The notes: generated from the letters alone by a model not told the origin. 64,000 nucleotides of DNA from Dokdonella sp. (GCF_019634775.1 NZ_JAHCAS010000002.1:124001-188000); one strand, 5' to 3'. Shown: positions 48,235 to 58,800, counted from the first letter of the stretch. Program-made: numbers and translations.

Positions 48235-49173
48235 GGTCTCCCTTGCCGGCAGCGGCACGCTGCACAGGTCGATGCTGCCGGCCGGGACGTGGTACCAGTC
48301 GTCGCGGCGGTTGCGGCGCGATTCGATCAGGGCCTGGAAGGTTGCCGTGTCGGTGCGCAGTAGTTCGAGCGCACTGCGTTCGGCGACGGGGACGTCGGCC
48401 GCGACGCGCATGGACAGGATCGGCAGGCGCTGCCCAGGATCTTCGTAGAAGCCGAGTGGCCCGCTGCCACGTGGCAGTGACGACAGTAGTTCCATGCCCT
48501 TGACCACGCGGCCGACCGTGGCGATGTTGCGGTCGAGCTGACGTGGCGCATGGCCGATCACGACGTAGAGCTCGGCGCCGTTGCCCGATTCGGCGTCGTT
48601 GTCACGGCCGGCACCGACCATGCCGTAACAGTGCGCGAGCCAGGCTTGGCCCGATTTCGGATCGCGTGCGGCCGGGAAGCCGCCGGAGAAGCCGACTTCG
48701 GGTGCGAACACATCGCCGTCGGCGAGGCGGGTGAACGGCAGGCCTTTCAGCGGTCGCGTGAACTCGGCGGCAAGCGTGCGCTTCGCCTTGCCGAGCGGAC
48801 GCGCGGCGTGCTCGTCACTGCCGGCGGGATCACCCCATTGGGTCACGAAATTGTCCTGCACGCGCAGGATGGCGAGGCCGTCGAAGTACTTCTCTCGCAC
48901 CAAGGTGCGGATGTTGTCGGCATGCAGCGGCGCGAAGGCCGTGGCCAGCTCGATGACGACGCGGCCGCGCGGCAATTCGAGATAGAGCGTGTTCTCGGGC
49001 GCGAGTGTTCGCCAGTCATCCGGCTTCGCAGCCTCGAGAACCTGCTGCATCGTCAACGCCGGCGTTGCTGGTTCTGCATCGCGGGGGCGTGCCTGCGTGG
49101 TGGCACAGGTGAGGGCGGCGAGCGCGCCGGCGGTGGCTGGAAGCAGGAAAGACAAACGAGTGGGCTTTGGCAC
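48232..49173 (-). CDS. exported cyclophilin-type peptidyl-prolyl isomerase
   Basis: Predicted 313 residues: a signal peptide ([22 protein letters not shown]), then a cyclophilin domain with [47 protein letters not shown], the large insertion between these and GYGMVGAG-like [11 protein letters not shown], and [15 protein letters not shown]. It should act in the periplasm. The C-terminal 60 residues extend beyond the domain. The stop codon lies inside repeat copy C, so the original C-terminus may have been altered by the insertion. Confidence 0.9.
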   Translation of the reverse strand: MPKPTRLSFLLPATAGALAALTCATTQARPRDAEPATPALTMQQVLEAAKPDDWRTLAPENTLYLELPRGRVVIELATAFAPLHADNIRTLVREKYFDGLAILRVQDNFVTQWGDPAGSDEHAARPLGKAKRTLAAEFTRPLKGLPFTRLADGDVFAPEVGFSGGFPAARDPKSGQAWLAHCYGMVGAGRDNDAESGNGAELYVVIGHAPRQLDRNIATVGRVVKGMELLSSLPRGSGPLGFYEDPGQRLPILSMRVAADVPVAERSALELLRTDTATFQALIESRRNRRDDWYHVPAGSIDLCSVPLPARET

Positions 49174-49359
49174 GGCGGACTCCGGCAGTGGCGTGTGGTC
49201 ATGATGGGCCGTCGGGGACCCCTTCGCCGCACCGCGCAGGAACGCGGGATGGGAGGAGCGTCGAACCCCCTGGCGGTCACGAACCAGGAGGAGGATCGCG
49301 CGGGCTCATGGTCCTGCCAACCCCGCGGCCTCGGCATGACTTCTGGCCGATTTGCTATT

Positions 49360-49376
49360 AATAAGTACATAGTATT
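49360..49376. promoter_or_regulatory. AT-rich near-palindrome before the PadR gene
   Basis: AATAAGTACATAGTATT stands out in a GC-rich gap 39 bp before the padR start. Only the outer AATA/TATT and central GTAC are symmetrical. PadR proteins often bind such ATAC/GTAT sites near their own genes, so it may be the operator. Confidence 0.4.
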
Positions 49377-49414
49377 GTCCAATCAACGCTATTACGGATC
49401 GGACAAGACCCGCC

Positions 49415-49795
49415 GTGGACGAGCTCGAGGGCCATCTCAAGAAATTCCAGAAGGAAATGTCGGCCGGCACGGTTTCGCTCGTGCTGCTTGGCGTCCTTGC
49501 CCGGGCCGAGGCGCCGCTGTACGGCTATCTGATCGCCAAGCGTCTCGGCGCGGCCGGCGAGGGCGTGCTCGCCGGCAAACAGAGCGCGCTCTACCCGGTG
49601 CTGCGCAATCTCTGCGCAGCCGGCCTGCTCGACAGCGAGATCGAGCCGTCGGTGGCCGGACCGCCGCGCCGCTACTACCGCATCACCGCGACCGGGCGCG
49701 CCGTGCTCGGCCAATGGACCGAAGCCTGGACGGCGACGCGCGATTTCGTCGATGGCGTCCTCGACGGAAGCATCAACAAGGGGGCCAGCGCATGA
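49415..49795 (+). CDS. PadR-family transcriptional regulator
   Basis: Predicted 126 residues: MSAGTVSLVLLGVLARAEAP and LYGYLIAKRL form the winged helix start, SALYPVLRNLCAAGLLDSEI is the recognition part, and PPRRYYRITATGRAVLGQW the wing. GTG start. Its stop overlaps the start of the next gene (ATGA), the common PadR plus HAAS-domain pairing, where the membrane partner is thought to sense a signal for the regulator. Confidence 0.93.
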   Translation: MDELEGHLKKFQKEMSAGTVSLVLLGVLARAEAPLYGYLIAKRLGAAGEGVLAGKQSALYPVLRNLCAAGLLDSEIEPSVAGPPRRYYRITATGRAVLGQWTEAWTATRDFVDGVLDGSINKGASA

Positions 49796-50715
49796 ACCAG
49801 CCGATTCCGAAAACGATTCGCCAGTATCTCGACCAGCTGCGCGACCAACTGCGTGGCGCCGACCCGGCGATGGTGCAGGACGCGCTGTACGACGCCGAGG
49901 AGCACCTGCGCGCCGAACTGGCCGACAACCCGCAGCTCGACGAAGCCAGCATGCTCGCCCGCGTGGCGACGAGCTATGGCGCGCCGGCCGAGGTTGCCGA
50001 GATCTACCGCGTGAAGGAAGACGAGGTCGAGCGCGCGTTGCGTCCGCCGCGGCGGCGCCCACCGCTCGAGAAGTCGGCGCTCGCGCGCTTCTTCGGCGTC
50101 GCCGTCGATCCTCGTGCCTACGCGGCACTCTTCTACATGCTGCTTGCCTTCGCCACCGGCACGTTCTACTTCACCTGGGTGATGACCGGCCTGTCGCTGT
50201 CGGCGGGCCTGGCGATCCTCGTCATCGGCGTGCCGTTCGTGATCCTGTTCTTCGCCACGGTACGCGCGTTGTCGTTCGTCGAGGGAAAGATCGTCGAGGC
50301 CATGCTTGGTGTGCGCATGCCACGACGTCCCCAATACGTCGACCATGATGTGTCGATCTGGCGGCGCATCGGCGCGATGTTCACCGATGCGCGTACCTGG
50401 AGCACGCTGTTCTACATGCTGCTGATGCTGCCGCTCGGCGTGGCCTATTTCACTTTCACGCTGACCGTGCTGGCCACCTCGTTGTGCCTGATCGTGGCGC
50501 CGTTTGCGCGCTTCTACGCCGAGGATGGCGTGGTCATCATCGACGGCTCGATCCTGCACTGGGACGCGCCCGACTGGTCGTTGCCGTTGCTGTTCATCGC
50601 CGGCGTGCTGCTGCTGTTCGGCCTGCTGCACGTCGCGCGCGGCATCGGCCGCCTGCACGGGCAGCTTGCCAAGCACCTGCTCGTGCGGGTCACCGACACA
50701 CCGGCGACTCAATAG
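49792..50715 (+). CDS. HAAS/sensor-domain membrane protein paired with PadR
   Basis: Predicted 307 residues. The N-terminal 80 residues (RQYLDQLRDQLRGADPAMV to AAEVAEIYRV-like PAEVAEIYRVKEDEVERAL) form the HAAS helical domain; then a Pro/Arg linker and two pairs of membrane segments plus a last one, in the pattern of the putative sensor domain (ALFYMLLAFATGTFYFTWVM repeated later as TLFYMLLMLPLGVAYFTFTL). The two halves are an internal duplication. Coupled to padR. It ends in a 7-base overlap with the convergent reductase gene. Confidence 0.87.
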   Translation: MNQPIPKTIRQYLDQLRDQLRGADPAMVQDALYDAEEHLRAELADNPQLDEASMLARVATSYGAPAEVAEIYRVKEDEVERALRPPRRRPPLEKSALARFFGVAVDPRAYAALFYMLLAFATGTFYFTWVMTGLSLSAGLAILVIGVPFVILFFATVRALSFVEGKIVEAMLGVRMPRRPQYVDHDVSIWRRIGAMFTDARTWSTLFYMLLMLPLGVAYFTFTLTVLATSLCLIVAPFARFYAEDGVVIIDGSILHWDAPDWSLPLLFIAGVLLLFGLLHVARGIGRLHGQLAKHLLVRVTDTPATQ

Positions 50716-51656
50716 CCGCTGGCGGAATCCAGTTCGGCGATGTCGATGCCGGACAGGGTCAGGTCGGCGGCGGCGAGCAGTTCGTCGAGTTGGGTGAGGC
50801 TGGTCGCGCTGACGATGGGGGCGCTGATGCCGGGGCGGGCGATGAGCCAGGCGAGAGCGACCTGGGCCGGTGTCGCCGAGCGTCGTGCAGCGACTTCGTC
50901 GAGCCTGGCAAGGATGCGCAGGCCGCGCGCATCGAGGTACTTGGCCACGCCCTGGCCACGCGCCTTGCTCTTGGCGAGGTCGGCCGTGCTGCGGTACTTG
51001 CCGCTGAGGAAGCCGCTGGCCAGCGCGTAGTAGCCGATCACGCCGATGCCTTCGGCACGTGCCAACGGTTCGAGTTCGGCCTCGTAGCCTGCGCGCGCAT
51101 GCAGGTTGTATTCGGGTTGCAGGGTTTCGTAGCGCGGCAGCCCGTGCTGACGGCTGGCGGCAAGCGCGGCGGCGAGGCTCGCAGCGCTGTAGTTCGAGGC
51201 GCCGATCGCGCGCACCTTGCCTTCCTCGATGAGTCGCGAGAATGCGCCGAGCGTTTCCTCGATTGGCACGTTCGGATCTTCCTCGTGTGCCTGGTAGAGG
51301 TCGATGCGTTCGATGCCGAGGCGTTTGAGCGAGTCGTCGCAGGCAGCGCGGATGTTGGCCGGTGACAGGCCTGGATGTTTCGCCCACTTGGCGACCTTGG
51401 TGGCGATGACGACACGGTCGCGCTTGCCGCTGCGTTGCAGCCAGTCGCCGATGATCGTCTCCGATTCACCGCCCCTGTTGCCGGGCACCCAGGCCGAATA
51501 CGCGTCGGCAGTGTCCACCAGGTTGAAGCCGGCGTCGACGAAGCGGTCGAGCAGGGCATGCGAAGTCGCCGTGTCGGCACTCCAGCCGAACACGTTGCCA
51601 CCCAAGGCAATAGGCGCGATGTCGATGCCGGACTGGCCGAGCGGGCGTGGGGTCAT
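50709..51656 (-). CDS. aldo/keto reductase
   Basis: Predicted 315-residue NADPH-dependent TIM-barrel oxidoreductase. The catalytic set is Asp and Tyr in VDTADAYSAWVPG, Lys in VIATKV and His in YQAHEEDPNV; IGASNYSAASL and RPGISAPIVSATSLTQLDE bind cofactor. Resembles YhdN/Tas-type reductases of unknown physiological substrate. GGAG lies eight bases before the ATG. The stop overlaps that of the convergent sensor gene. Confidence 0.92.
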   Translation of the reverse strand: MTPRPLGQSGIDIAPIALGGNVFGWSADTATSHALLDRFVDAGFNLVDTADAYSAWVPGNRGGESETIIGDWLQRSGKRDRVVIATKVAKWAKHPGLSPANIRAACDDSLKRLGIERIDLYQAHEEDPNVPIEETLGAFSRLIEEGKVRAIGASNYSAASLAAALAASRQHGLPRYETLQPEYNLHARAGYEAELEPLARAEGIGVIGYYALASGFLSGKYRSTADLAKSKARGQGVAKYLDARGLRILARLDEVAARRSATPAQVALAWLIARPGISAPIVSATSLTQLDELLAAADLTLSGIDIAELDSASGY

Positions 51657-51754
51657 GGTCGAATCTCCGTGCAACAGGAATCGGTCAGCGCGCATCGGCG
51701 CGCCACAGGTCCAGGGTTTCGAAAAGGCGGGCCGCGCGCAGGTGCGCGCGTGGC

Positions 51755-53044
51755 TCAGGCCTTGTTCCGGCGTAGCGCCGTCACCTTTGCCGACGCGGGC
51801 GCCGTGTCGTACTTCGCGATGAAATCGCGCACGACCGGATAGATCTTTTCGCGCCAGCGACGACCGCTGAAGATGCCGTAGTGGCCGGCACCCTTTGCGG
51901 TGAGATGCTGGCGGCGCTCGGTGGCGATGCCGGTGCACAACCGGTGCGCGGCCTCGGTCTGGCCGAGGCCCGAGATGTCGTCGAGTTCACCCTCGATGGT
52001 GAGCAGGGCCGTGCTGCGGATGTCGCCGGGTTTGACGCGCTGGCCGCCGACGTCCCACAAGCCGCGTGGCAGCAGGTGCTGCTGGAACACCGTGCGGATC
52101 GTGTCGAGGTAGTACTCGGCGGGCATGTCGAGCACGGCGTTGTACTCGTCGTAGAACTTGCGGTGCGCTTCGGCATCTTCGAGATCGCCGCGGCGCAGGT
52201 CTTCGTAGAAGTCCCAATGCGACTGGAAATGGCGGCTCGGGTTCATGGCCACGAAACCGGCGTGCTGGAGGAAGCCTGGATAGACCTTGCGCCCGGCGCC
52301 CGGATAGCTGGAGGGCACCTGGTGGATGACGTTGTTCTCGAACCAGGACAACGGTTGCGTGGTGGCGAGGTTGTTGACCTTGGTCGGGCTGCAGCGTGGG
52401 TCGATCGGTCCGCCCATCATCGTCATCGTCAGCGGTGTGGTCTCGCCGTTCGAAGCCAGCAGCGAGATCGCCGCGAGTACCGGTACGGTTGGCTGGCACA
52501 CCGAGATCACATGCAGCCTCGCCGCACCGATGTGGCGGATGAACTCCTGCACGTAGGCGACGTAGTCGTCGAGGGTGAATGCGCCGTCGGCGAGCGGCAC
52601 CATGCGCGCGTCGGTCCAGTCGGTGACGAAGACCTTGTGGTCCTGCAACAGGGTGCGCACGGTGTCGCGCAGCAGGGTGGAGTGGTGACCCGAGAGCGGG
52701 GCGATGACCAGCACGGCCGGATCGTTCTTCAGCTCGTACAGGGTCTCTATGTCGTCGACGAAGCGCTTGAAGCGGATCAGGTTGCAGAACGGCTTGGCCA
52801 GCGCGACCTGTTCGGAGATCGGCGTGTGGCGACCATGTGCCTGCACGGCTTCGATCGCGAAGGCCGGCTTCTCGTATTCCTTGCCGAGCCGATGAAACAG
52901 TTCGTAGCCGGCGGCGAGTCGTTGCACGCCGGGAAATCCCGATACCCAGTTGTCCTTCGACGAGAGCAGTTGCGCGGCGGCCCCGGACCAGGCGACCAGT
53001 GGATTGAGCATCGCGCGATTGAGTTCGTTGAGGCGATAGAGCAT
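51755..53044 (-). CDS. phaZ: intracellular polyhydroxybutyrate depolymerase
   Basis: Predicted 429 residues. HVISVCQPTVPVLAA carries the nucleophile Cys183, as in the Ralstonia-type intracellular depolymerases that use Cys rather than Ser. LVIAPLSGHHSTLLRDTVRT, VFVTDWTDARMVPL, MGGPIDPR and GAGHYGIFSGRRWREKIYP (His) complete the fold. It breaks down stored PHB granules. No synthase gene is adjacent; the PhaC-like DUF3141 gene lies 15 kb away. Monocistronic. Confidence 0.93.
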   Translation of the reverse strand: MLYRLNELNRAMLNPLVAWSGAAAQLLSSKDNWVSGFPGVQRLAAGYELFHRLGKEYEKPAFAIEAVQAHGRHTPISEQVALAKPFCNLIRFKRFVDDIETLYELKNDPAVLVIAPLSGHHSTLLRDTVRTLLQDHKVFVTDWTDARMVPLADGAFTLDDYVAYVQEFIRHIGAARLHVISVCQPTVPVLAAISLLASNGETTPLTMTMMGGPIDPRCSPTKVNNLATTQPLSWFENNVIHQVPSSYPGAGRKVYPGFLQHAGFVAMNPSRHFQSHWDFYEDLRRGDLEDAEAHRKFYDEYNAVLDMPAEYYLDTIRTVFQQHLLPRGLWDVGGQRVKPGDIRSTALLTIEGELDDISGLGQTEAAHRLCTGIATERRQHLTAKGAGHYGIFSGRRWREKIYPVVRDFIAKYDTAPASAKVTALRRNKA

Positions 53045-53177
53045 CGGTGTTGGGCCCCCTGGAACGGAAAACCGGGCTAGCTTAGCCCCTTGCGGTGCAC
53101 TGCACCATTGGACGGTGGTCTATCGCCGGCGTGATGCGGCGTGGACAATCTCCCCGGATTGACACGGGAAGGGGCAA

Positions 53178-55049
53178 ATGCGGCAAGCAGTACGAGTATC
53201 CATCATTCTGTTTTTACTGGTGTTTTCCACGGTCGGCCTGACCGCTGCGGCGACGCCCGCGGCGGCGATCCGGCTCGATGTGGATGCTTCCGATACCGAC
53301 CGCCGCATTTTCCGTGTGCGTGAGGAACTGGCTGTCGAGCCGGGCCCGCTGACCCTGCACTATCCGAAATGGCTGCCCGGAAACCATGCTCCAACCGGGC
53401 CCATCGAGCAGTTTGCCGGCCTCGTCATCGGCGCCGGCGATCAGCGCCTGGCCTGGCGTCGCGACCCTCTCGACATGCATGCCTTCCATGTCGTGGTGCC
53501 GCCCGGCGTGTCGCGTCTTGCCCTGGAGTTCCAGTTCGTCTCGCCGCTCGACCGTTCTGCCGGGCGGGTCGTTGTCACGCCATCGATCATCGGCGTGCAG
53601 TGGAACGCCGTCATCCTCTATCCGGGCGGCGTTGCAGCGAAGGACATCGGTGTCGAGGCGACCCTGCGCCTGCCGGAAGGGTGGGCATATGCGACTGCGC
53701 TCGAAGGTGTGCGCCGTCCGGATGGCGTCATCGCCTTCGCGCCGACGTCGCTGGAAACCCTGGTCGATTCGCCGCTGTTCGCCGGCCGGCATTTCCGGCG
53801 CTTCGAACTCGATGCCTCGAAGGCCTCGCCAATTGGCCTCAATGCCTTCGCCGATGCCGCACATCTGCTCGAAGCGGATGCGGGCATCGTCGATGCGCAT
53901 CGCGCACTCGTCGTGCAGGCTGATCGCCTGTTCGGCACGCGGCCATTCGAACGCTACGACTTCCTGCTCGCAGTGTCAGACGTGTTCTCGGGTATTGGCC
54001 TCGAACACCACCGTTCCAGCGAGAACGGCACCTATCCGGACTATCTGACCGCACCGCGCCACTTCTCCGGCCGCGATTTGCTCGCCCACGAGTACGTACA
54101 TGCCTGGAATGGCAAATTCCGCCGGCCGGCCGGGTTGGCGACGCCGGACTTCCACACCCCCATGCGTGGCGACCTGTTGTGGCTGTACGAGGGGCAGACC
54201 GAGTACTGGGGCATCGTGCTTGCTGCACGTTCAGGTTTGTGGACGAGCGAACAGGCGCGCGACGCGATCGCGGAGATCGCCGCGGCCTGCGCGCATCGTG
54301 AGGGTCGCGCTTGGCGCAGCCTTGCCGATACGACGAGTCAGCCGACCATCGCCTATCGTCAGGCACCGGCTTGGCCGAATTGGCAGCGCGGACGTGACTA
54401 CTATTCGGAGGGCGTGCTGGTCTGGCTGGATGTCGACACCCGTCTGCGCGAACTGAGTCGCGGCCGCAGGTCGCTGGATGACTTCGCGCGTCACTTCTTT
54501 GCCGGCGGCGACAACCGCGCGCAAGTATCGAGCTACGCGCTCGACGACATCGTGCAGGCGCTCGAACGCGTGCAGCCCGGAGACTGGGCGGCATTCCTGA
54601 AAGCACGCATCGATGCCACTGGCGACCCGGCACCACTCGACGGTCTCGCTCGTTCCGGCTGGGCGCTTGTCTACCGGGGTGAGCCGGGCACCTATGCGCG
54701 CGACGCGGCACAGACCTCGCGGCAGGCCGACTTCAGCTATTCGCTTGGTTTCAGCGTGGCATCCGGCGGCCAGATCGCCGAAGTGCTGTGGGACAGCCCG
54801 GCATTCGCCGCGGGGTTGTCGCCGGCCATGACCGTCGTCGCTGTCGATGGCGAAGCCTGGGACAACGCGCGACTCGAACGCGCAATCCGGGATGCGGCCA
54901 AACGCAAGCGTCCGGTCGAACTGCTCGTGCGCGACTTTGATCGCTACCGCAGCGTGCGCATCGACTACCACGGCGGCCTGCGGCATCCGTATCTGGAGCG
55001 CGCCAGCGGCCGCGACCGTCTCGGCGACATCCTCGCTCCGCGCCGCTGA
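53178..55049 (+). CDS. exported M61 family peptidase with PDZ domain
   Basis: Predicted 623 residues with a signal peptide (VSIILFLLVFSTVGLTAAA). The N-terminal beta domain leads to the zinc motif HEYVHAWN (His304, Glu305, His308) and LLWLYEGQTEYWG with the third ligand Glu, as in glycyl aminopeptidases. A C-terminal PDZ domain (FSYSLGFSVASGGQIAEVLW, AGLSPAMTVVAVDGE) follows. Probably periplasmic. The ribosome site GGGAAGGGG is strong. The methyltransferase gene follows after 23 bp. Confidence 0.92.
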   Translation: MRQAVRVSIILFLLVFSTVGLTAAATPAAAIRLDVDASDTDRRIFRVREELAVEPGPLTLHYPKWLPGNHAPTGPIEQFAGLVIGAGDQRLAWRRDPLDMHAFHVVVPPGVSRLALEFQFVSPLDRSAGRVVVTPSIIGVQWNAVILYPGGVAAKDIGVEATLRLPEGWAYATALEGVRRPDGVIAFAPTSLETLVDSPLFAGRHFRRFELDASKASPIGLNAFADAAHLLEADAGIVDAHRALVVQADRLFGTRPFERYDFLLAVSDVFSGIGLEHHRSSENGTYPDYLTAPRHFSGRDLLAHEYVHAWNGKFRRPAGLATPDFHTPMRGDLLWLYEGQTEYWGIVLAARSGLWTSEQARDAIAEIAAACAHREGRAWRSLADTTSQPTIAYRQAPAWPNWQRGRDYYSEGVLVWLDVDTRLRELSRGRRSLDDFARHFFAGGDNRAQVSSYALDDIVQALERVQPGDWAAFLKARIDATGDPAPLDGLARSGWALVYRGEPGTYARDAAQTSRQADFSYSLGFSVASGGQIAEVLWDSPAFAAGLSPAMTVVAVDGEAWDNARLERAIRDAAKRKRPVELLVRDFDRYRSVRIDYHGGLRHPYLERASGRDRLGDILAPRR

Positions 55050-55072
55050 GCGCGCCCGCCTATCGAGAGCAC

Positions 55073-55681
55073 ATGCGCAAGAACAAGGCCAAACACTACG
55101 ATCGCGCCTATTTCGACCGTTGGTACCGCGATCCCGCGCATCGCGTGCGTGCACGCGCCGAAAGCCGGCGTCGCGTTGCCATGGTGGTTGCGTTGGCCGA
55201 GTTCTATCTCGGTCGCCCGATCGTCAATGTGCTCGACGTCGGTTGCGGCGAGGGTGTCTGGCGCGCGCAGCTGCGCGCGCTGCGCCCCGGCATCGACTAC
55301 CTGGGCCTGGACGCCAGCGAGTATGCGATCGCGCGCTTCGGTCGCTCGCGCAATCTGCGTCTCGCACGCTTCGGCGACCTTGCCGAACTGCGATTTGAAC
55401 GCCGTTTCGACCTGATCGTCTGTTCGGACGTGCTGCACTACCTCAAGGCCAACGAGATCGTGCGCGGGCTGTCCGGTTTCGACGAACTGCTGGAAGGTCT
55501 GGCCTTCCTCGAGGTGTTCACCAGCCGTGACCCGATCGAGGGCGACACGCACGGGTTCATCCGCCGCAGTCCTGCCTGGTATCGCGCACGCTTCGCCGAC
55601 GCCGGCTTGCTTGCGGTCGGTTCGCAGGCGTACCTGTCGCCGCGCCTGATGCGCTCGGTGGCCGCGCTGGAGCGCGCCTGA
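55073..55681 (+). CDS. class I SAM-dependent methyltransferase
   Basis: Predicted 202 residues. VLDVGCGEGVWRAQLRAL is motif I, YLGLDASEYAI motif II, FDLIVCSDVLHYL motif IV. The N-terminus is basic (KNKAKHYDRAYFDRWYRDP) and unusual. The acceptor is unknown. Likely co-transcribed with the M61 peptidase gene. Confidence 0.88.
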   Translation: MRKNKAKHYDRAYFDRWYRDPAHRVRARAESRRRVAMVVALAEFYLGRPIVNVLDVGCGEGVWRAQLRALRPGIDYLGLDASEYAIARFGRSRNLRLARFGDLAELRFERRFDLIVCSDVLHYLKANEIVRGLSGFDELLEGLAFLEVFTSRDPIEGDTHGFIRRSPAWYRARFADAGLLAVGSQAYLSPRLMRSVAALERA

Positions 55682-55692
55682 CACATGGGGGC

Positions 55693-55765
55693 GGCAGGAG
55701 CCCGTTCACGGGCGCTCCGGTGGCACCATTCGCAAAACAGCATCGCTCGTGAACGGGCTCCTGCC
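55693..55765. repeat. long REP-like inverted repeat
   Basis: Arms GGCAGGAGCCCGTTCACGGG... and its complement match at 21 of 22 positions, 29 bp apart, with GCATCGCTC beside the right arm. It immediately follows the methyltransferase stop and may end its transcript. Member of the AGGAGC...GATGC family seen at 0.7, 6.2 and 10.8 kb. Confidence 0.8.
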
Positions 55766-55847
55766 GGGGATTCCATTTGCGCCTCTCGGTTGCGGCGTCG
55801 CGGTTGTCGGCGCAGCATGCGTCCACCAATCCGGGGAGGAGCGATCC

Positions 55848-56405
55848 ATGCGCATTTTCGTTGCGGCACTGCTCGGCGCCATCGTGCTGTTCTTTTGGCA
55901 GTTCGTTTCGCACACGATGCTGCCGATCGGCGACATGGGTTTCCGCGCACCACAGAACGAGGACGTGGTGATCCGGGCGATTGCCGACGGTGCGCCAACC
56001 ACGGGCATCTATGCGTTGCCTTACATAGACATGGAGCAGTACGGCAACGAGACGGCGCAGAAGGCCTGGGTCGAGAAGGCCAAGGCCAACCGTTTTTCGT
56101 TCATCGTGGTCAGTGAACCGCAGGCCGATCCGGCCAGCATGGGGCCGCAACTCGGCAAGCAGTTCAGCTCGAATTTCCTCGGTGCGCTGATCGTCTCCCT
56201 TCTGCTCGGCGCAACCGCCTGGGGCTTCGGCGCACGCGTGCTCGGCAGCCTCGGCTTCGGCATATTCGGCTGGTTGCTCAACATCGTTCCGCAATGGAAC
56301 TGGTATCGCTTTCCAGGCGACTACCTGCTCGGCGGCCTGCTTGACCAGGGCATCGGCTGGCTGCTGGCCGGCATGCCGATGGCATGGTGGTTGGGGAGGC
56401 GCTGA
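55848..56405 (+). CDS. uncharacterised inner-membrane protein
   Basis: Predicted 185 residues. Membrane segment 1 is FVAALLGAIVLFFWQFVSHT; a soluble loop of about 80 residues (NEDVVIRAIADGAPTTGIYA) follows; two or three segments come later (FLGALIVSLLLGATAWGFGA, GFGIFGWLLNIVPQWNWYRF), ending GMPMAWWLGRR. I cannot name the family. GGGGAGGA precedes the ATG; an upstream extension of the frame is not credible. It lies between a REP element and serS. Confidence 0.75.
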   Translation: MRIFVAALLGAIVLFFWQFVSHTMLPIGDMGFRAPQNEDVVIRAIADGAPTTGIYALPYIDMEQYGNETAQKAWVEKAKANRFSFIVVSEPQADPASMGPQLGKQFSSNFLGALIVSLLLGATAWGFGARVLGSLGFGIFGWLLNIVPQWNWYRFPGDYLLGGLLDQGIGWLLAGMPMAWWLGRR

Positions 56406-57755
<1,350 letters not shown>

Positions 57756-57840
57756 ACTGACCAACCGAATGCGGAGCGCAACGAGGGGGCAGGATCCGCG
57801 TCCAGCCCGTGTGCCCGCAAGCAGTGCGAAACATGATTCT

Positions 57841-57930
57841 GGAGAGGTGGCCGAGCGGTTTAAGGCACCGGTCTTGAAAACCGGCGAAGGGTCAAACCTT
57901 CCGTGGGTTCGAATCCCACCCTCTCCGCCA
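57841..57930 (+). tRNA. tRNA-Ser (anticodon TGA)
   Basis: 90-nt class II tRNA with encoded CCA. Acceptor GGAGAGG/CCTCTCC, discriminator G, D arm with GCCGAGCGG, anticodon stem CCGGT/ACCGG around loop CTTGAAA (anticodon TGA), long variable arm CGAAGGGTCAAACCTTCCG, T arm GTGGG/CCCAC with TTCGAAT. Located just after serS. Confidence 0.97.
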
Positions 57931-57942
57931 CTTCAGGATGCT

Positions 57943-58659
57943 CTGCGACTATTCGTTCTCGGGGCATCCGGCGGCGTCGGGTCCAGTCTGCTCGAGCAAG
58001 CGACGGCGCGTGGTCATCGCGTGACGGCGCAAACCCGCGATGCGAGCAAGTTGTCGTCGACGAAATCGATCCGCGTCGTTGTCGGATCACCCACGGACGA
58101 AACGTTCCTGCGACAGCATCTCGGCGGACACGATGCCGCCGTTTTTTGCATCGGTATCGGCACCATCGGTCAGACGACGCTTTTTTCAGACTCGACAAAA
58201 GCGCTCATCGCCGCAATGGAAGCGACCGGAACGAATCGCCTGGTGGTCATTACCGGAATCGGAGCCGGCGACACCAAGGGTCACGGAGGATGGTTCTACA
58301 ACCACGTCACCTATCCGCTGTTCACTCGCAATCGCTATGTCGACAAGGATCGTCAGGAAACGATTCTCGCGCGGACGAACCTCGACTGGACGATCGTCCG
58401 GCCAGCCCCGTTTTCGGTGCGATCGACCACAGGACCGATGCAGGTCTTCACGGAGATTCCATTGGGGTTGCAACTTCGATCCGTCACCCGCGCAGAAGTG
58501 GCCACGTTCATTCTGGATATCCTGGAAGACGGCAAGTTCATCCGTCAGAGGCCGTTTATCGGCCACGCCTTATCTGATCCGCCAAGTGGAGACGTATCGC
58601 CGGCAATGATGGGGTTTGCCCCACGACCGATGCATGCCGCCGAAGGCGTCGGAGGATGA
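57943..58659 (+). CDS. NAD(P)-binding (NmrA/BVR-B-like) protein with no ordinary start codon
   Basis: About 238 residues. The conserved start RLFVLGASGGVGSSLLEQAT is the dinucleotide-binding fold, followed by RVTAQTRDASKL, AAVFCIGIGTIGQ, NRLVVITGIGAGD and LDWTIVRPAPF. Homologues of this kind begin with Met directly before RLFVLG; here that position is CTG (57943), twelve bases after the CCA of tRNA-Ser, and no ATG, GTG or TTG suits without losing the binding motif. There is no ribosome site. GC content looks lower than in neighbours. It may be a 5'-truncated import fused at the tRNA, or a leaderless CTG-started gene released by tRNA processing. Confidence 0.7.
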   Translation: MRLFVLGASGGVGSSLLEQATARGHRVTAQTRDASKLSSTKSIRVVVGSPTDETFLRQHLGGHDAAVFCIGIGTIGQTTLFSDSTKALIAAMEATGTNRLVVITGIGAGDTKGHGGWFYNHVTYPLFTRNRYVDKDRQETILARTNLDWTIVRPAPFSVRSTTGPMQVFTEIPLGLQLRSVTRAEVATFILDILEDGKFIRQRPFIGHALSDPPSGDVSPAMMGFAPRPMHAAEGVGG

Positions 58660-58800
58660 GTCGGACAACATGTGCCCGAGCATGCCTGAATCGCCATGCG
58701 TGCCGCAGGTGCGGCGGGTTCCGGCGTGGATGGGCGTCCCCCTTGCATCCAGGCCGCATGCGGCGACACACTGCGGCCTCGATGGGGGCGCAGGAAGCGG

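Noticed and set aside
48550..50715. A 721-codon frame reaching from the cyclophilin gene to the sensor protein
   Set aside because: Only the last 307 codons are protein-like; the rest is antisense to the cyclophilin gene and overlaps padR in another frame.
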